From a virus, in IMG/VR virus record IMGVR_UViG_3300025887_000131, positions 1-24,946 of that record: a DNA stretch of 24,946 nucleotides; one strand, written 5' to 3'. The position numbers and the translations under genes were made by a program. Below are positions 22,975-24,946 of this stretch, one piece after another (position 1 is the stretch's first letter; every line of letters starts with the position of its first letter). The notes beneath the pieces are model-generated. The model saw nothing but the letters and a program-made list of their open reading frames with translations, made no database searches and had not been told where the DNA came from.

Positions 22975-23553
22975 TTAAAATGTATATTCTTCTGGTTTCT
23001 CTGCTGCAAGTATGTCGTCTGAGTTAATTTGGAACCAAGCATGAAACTCTTTTGCCGTTAAATCAAGTCTATGCAAACGAATGCGCTCTTTTGGATACAT
23101 GTCTTCACTTGGAAAGTGTCCGCGAGCTTCTTTCATTAATAGGTCGTAAGTCATTTGATGACTAGGTGGAACCTTGATTTCAACAAAGACCACAAATCTG
23201 TCTGTGTCGTTGTCCTTGTAATATCTGCAAACTTGGTCTTTTGTCAGATGATGAACTCTCGGAGCGTTGTCAACTTTAACAAAGCAAGTCTCTTCGCACT
23301 TCTCAATGTCGATACCGTTCAGTAATTCCATATGAGCGTCGTTCAATTGCCCCTTTAAGCGGTCTCTCTTGAGTATCATGAGCATTAGCTCAAACTCGTT
23401 GGCTGATTGCTTTTCGCCCATGTAAAGCTCAATCAACTTTGCCTTTAGAGCAGTAAGCTTTCGTGTCTGCATTTGTCCGCGCTCAAATTCTTTCTTCAAT
23501 AAAGGAAGGTCGTTGATATTGTCCTTAACTTCCTTTGCGTCCGCCTTAGCCAT
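22975..23553 (-). CDS. Protein of unknown function in the terminase block
   Basis: This 192-residue protein has a helical, charged N-terminal half (residues 1-80; Lys/Glu-rich with LKAKLIELYMGEKQSA) and a mixed alpha/beta second half with CFVKVDNAPRVHHLTKDQVCRYY and FVVFVEIKVPPSHQMTYDLL. It ends EEYTF. I see no catalytic motif or membrane span. It is coupled to the small terminase through TAATG with GGAG upstream, and is read before the large terminase. It may be a packaging or virion accessory factor, based only on position. Confidence 0.7.
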   Translation of the reverse strand: MAKADAKEVKDNINDLPLLKKEFERGQMQTRKLTALKAKLIELYMGEKQSANEFELMLMILKRDRLKGQLNDAHMELLNGIDIEKCEETCFVKVDNAPRVHHLTKDQVCRYYKDNDTDRFVVFVEIKVPPSHQMTYDLLMKEARGHFPSEDMYPKERIRLHRLDLTAKEFHAWFQINSDDILAAEKPEEYTF

Positions 23554-23936
23554 TAGTTGTCTCCGAGTGTTTTAATATAATCTTCGTATGAAACTTCTAC
23601 GTTTTTGTTGGTGTTGTCGCTCTCTATCTTATTTCTATCAAATTGCTCAAGATAGTTTTTACCTAAATGAATAAGCATTGTTGTGTTGCCCTTCATTGCT
23701 TCTGAAAATTGCTTGCGTCTAACAGAGATTTTTCCCATGTCCTTATGTCTCTGTGTATAAGCCGAAAAAGTGCATCCAAACTTCTCCCTAATTCTTTCTT
23801 CTAGGGTGTCAACCGACATGTCAAACCAAGACGCTATTTCGCCAATAGTTGCCTGGTAATTACAAAGCTTTTCAAACTGTTCAAAGTCAATCTCAATTCT
23901 AGGTCTGCCCATAATCTTTGTCTTAGGCTTAGTCAT
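23553..23936 (-). CDS. terS: Terminase small subunit candidate
   Basis: The product has 127 residues from the ATG at 23936; a TTG at 23945 is also open. Residues 9-48 (GRPRIEIDFEQFEKLCN then TIGEIASWFDMSVDTLEER) form a helix-turn-helix of the type that starts many small terminases. Residues 63-100 have RRKQFSEAMKGNTTMLIHLGK, a region I associate with phage TerS of this kind. TerS binds the pac or cos site, forms a ring, and regulates the large subunit. The gene order (TerS upstream of TerL in the same operon) agrees. An alternative is another HTH regulator. Confidence 0.8.
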   Translation of the reverse strand: MTKPKTKIMGRPRIEIDFEQFEKLCNYQATIGEIASWFDMSVDTLEERIREKFGCTFSAYTQRHKDMGKISVRRKQFSEAMKGNTTMLIHLGKNYLEQFDRNKIESDNTNKNVEVSYEDYIKTLGDN

Positions 23937-24108
23937 GAGTTGCAAATCCTACGTTAATTAGTTTGTCGTTATTGGCAAATAGGCTGATAAGTTTGTTGAT
24001 AATCTGAACATCGTCAGTGTTTACACTAAGGGTGATGTCAAAACTCCCATCGGCAGTACTCTTGATTGACTTAATAACCGCCTCACATGCTCCAATTGGT
24101 TCACTCAT
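23929..24108 (-). CDS. Small phage protein (59 codons plus stop), unknown
   Basis: A short gene starts at the ATG at 24108 and ends with TAA at 23929. The product reads MSEPIGACEAVIKSI then STADGSFDITLSVN and INKLISLF, ending NVGFATHD. It overlaps the HTH gene end by 8 bases and the small terminase start by 8 bases, so without it there would be a gap in an otherwise continuous operon. A GGGG ribosome site lies about eight bases upstream. The DGSFDITL beta segment looks protein-like; no function is known. Confidence 0.75.
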   Translation of the reverse strand: MSEPIGACEAVIKSIKSTADGSFDITLSVNTDDVQIINKLISLFANNDKLINVGFATHD

Positions 24109-24397
24109 TTGTTACCCCAAACATTATCCACATAGTTGTGATGACCTTGATTTCGTTGCCGTTAAACATTGGATGATTCTTGGTGTACTTGACTCTCCAA
24201 AGATGGGCGAAGTACTCAGCTAGTGCCTTATACTCCTCAGGATAGTGAGTTCTAATCCCGTTTTCTCTGTCTGAATAGGAAGAAATTGCCATCATGTTGT
24301 CCAAAGCAACCTTTGACTTAGTAATCCCAAGCGACTCGCGCACCCATCTAAGGCGTGAGCCAATGTCGTTAAGGCTTCTAAGTTGTGTTGTTGTCAT
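24101..24397 (-). CDS. XRE-type helix-turn-helix protein
   Basis: I choose the ATG at 24397 (MTTTQLRSLN) rather than a TTG at 24433. The 98-residue product has an HTH_3-like region at residues 10-67 (IGSRLRWVRESLGITKSKVA, SSYSDRENGIR, YKALAEYFAHLW), resembling Cro/CI-type DNA-binding domains, and a hydrophobic tail. XRE proteins bind operators as dimers and repress or activate promoters. Here it stands just before the terminase genes, so it may regulate late transcription, but it lies inside a run of phage genes and could have another role. The ribosome site is weak. The 48-base gap upstream has no clear promoter or terminator. Confidence 0.65.
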   Translation of the reverse strand: MTTTQLRSLNDIGSRLRWVRESLGITKSKVALDNMMAISSYSDRENGIRTHYPEEYKALAEYFAHLWRVKYTKNHPMFNGNEIKVITTMWIMFGVTNE

Positions 24398-24445
24398 GTA
24401 AATAAGTTTCCGAGAAGTCGGATGGGTTGTCAAACTAAAAAGCTT

Positions 24446-24634
24446 TTAACTTAACGAGTGCTTTTCAATTACATCCAATGGCACCAACCAAGTAGGTAGG
24501 TCTGCGTGTTGCAAAACCCACCTCTTTTGATCCATGGATAAGTTGCTTGGATTCTCGTTAAACTTTTTTAGGAGATCTAGGTAATCACAAATTTCCTTCT
24601 TCTCCTCTTCACTTAATTCCTTCCATGTTCTCAT
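24446..24634 (-). CDS. Small acidic helical protein, unknown
   Basis: The 62-residue product (MRTWKELSEEEKKEICDYLDLL onward) is charged and helical at first and ends with LPTWLVPLDVIEKHSLS. It shares ATGA with the stop of the upstream gene and has GGGG five bases before the ATG. No domain is recognised; the length and location before the HTH gene suggest a small early or packaging-linked protein. Confidence 0.65.
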   Translation of the reverse strand: MRTWKELSEEEKKEICDYLDLLKKFNENPSNLSMDQKRWVLQHADLPTWLVPLDVIEKHSLS

Positions 24635-24946
24635 AACAACCCCAAAAGCCGCGCGCGATCTCTCAAGTGAGCATTGGCCGTATCCGTGCTTAGTTTGATT
24701 TCTGATAGAAACAGCTCTCTTAAATATGACGGTATCTTCGCCGTTCCAACCAACTGTTCTAGTTTCATTTCTCTAGTTGTTCTATCGACTCTTTTTCCAT
24801 CCCATCTAGGTCTTGGAAGGTTTGGAGAGTGAATCTGTATTTCGCCCATGGCCTCATAATCCGTTTTTCTTCCTAGCATGTCATTAACGCCAATCATTTC
24901 GGCTACTGACTCGGGTCTTCCCTGAGCAATTCCCATTGAGCGTTTA
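24631..24946 (-). CDS. Phage protein of unknown function, 5' end cut by window edge
   Basis: The frame is open to the right edge of the window with no ribosome site before the first in-window ATG (24936), so the true start is probably outside. About 104 C-terminal residues are visible: a loop with NLPRPRWDGKRVDRTTREMK, then helices with LRELFLSEIKLSTDT and a basic end (HLRDRARLLGLL). It has no motif that I can name. It overlaps the next gene by ATGA. Confidence 0.7.
   Translation of the reverse strand, partial: KRSMGIAQGRPESVAEMIGVNDMLGRKTDYEAMGEIQIHSPNLPRPRWDGKRVDRTTREMKLEQLVGTAKIPSYLRELFLSEIKLSTDTANAHLRDRARLLGLL

Noticed and set aside
24428-24433. TTGACA on the minus strand, a perfect -35 box upstream of the HTH gene
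   Set aside because: No -10 box is present at 16-18 bases; the only AT-rich candidate is about 23 bases away and too close to the ATG.
24437-24447. AAAAAGCTTTT palindrome in the 48-base gap before the HTH gene
   Set aside because: The stem is all A/T apart from one GC step and would be too unstable for a terminator.
1-24946. tRNA genes, CRISPR arrays, insertion sequences and attachment sites
   Set aside because: I saw no cloverleaf-like sequence, regularly spaced repeat, transposase or integrase. A tRNA search tool would be needed to exclude a diverged tRNA.

Overview
The window is the packaging and structural (late) module of a tailed bacteriophage or prophage with a short-tail (podovirus, P22/T7-like) plan. 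I see 32 protein genes. All but one are on the minus strand, so transcription runs from the right end of the window to the left. Genes are packed with ATGA and TAATG stop/start junctions or short overlaps, and most carry clear AGGAG-type ribosome binding sites. There is no tRNA, rRNA, CRISPR array, insertion sequence, integrase or replication gene, and no gene-free stretch longer than 100 bases. The Shine-Dalgarno sites, the Sec signal peptides and an O-antigen ligase-like protein point to a Gram-negative host. The signal-peptide tail fibre resembles proteins I associate with Bdellovibrio/Bacteriovorax-type bacteria, but that host guess is weak.

Reading in the direction of transcription: positions 24946-23929 hold a truncated gene, two small genes (one HTH-like) and a 58-residue gene. 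Positions 23936-20442 hold the terminase block: putative small subunit, two genes of unknown function, a NUMOD4/HNH homing endonuclease, and the large subunit with recognisable ATPase and nuclease residues. Two small single-span membrane proteins (20442-19881) follow, then the only plus-strand gene (19476-19913), which is convergent with and overlaps the last of them. The head module (19419-14452) is portal, scaffold, major capsid protein, a GNRA-loop hairpin, a signal-peptide protein and a small structural protein. An O-antigen ligase/polymerase-like membrane protein (14447-13329) interrupts the head-to-tail transition.

The tail module (13351-126) is a head-tail adaptor, a nozzle/stabilisation protein, a cysteine-rich signal-peptide protein, a GNAT acetyltransferase, three probable DNA-ejection proteins, three small genes, a signal-peptide tail fibre, a tail fibre with two C1q-like domains, and a repeat-bearing acidic protein. 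A small membrane protein, cut by the left edge, starts what is probably the lysis region.

Three features deserve attention. Three proteins encoded among virion genes carry well-supported Sec signal peptides, and two of them have even numbers of cysteines, which is odd for particles assembled in the cytoplasm. An O-antigen ligase-like protein with the full H[NSQ]x9Gxx[GTV] motif lies inside the morphogenesis operon. The adaptor and nozzle proteins share a related inserted beta-sandwich domain. Functions assigned by gene order alone (scaffold, adaptor, nozzle, ejection proteins) are inferences.
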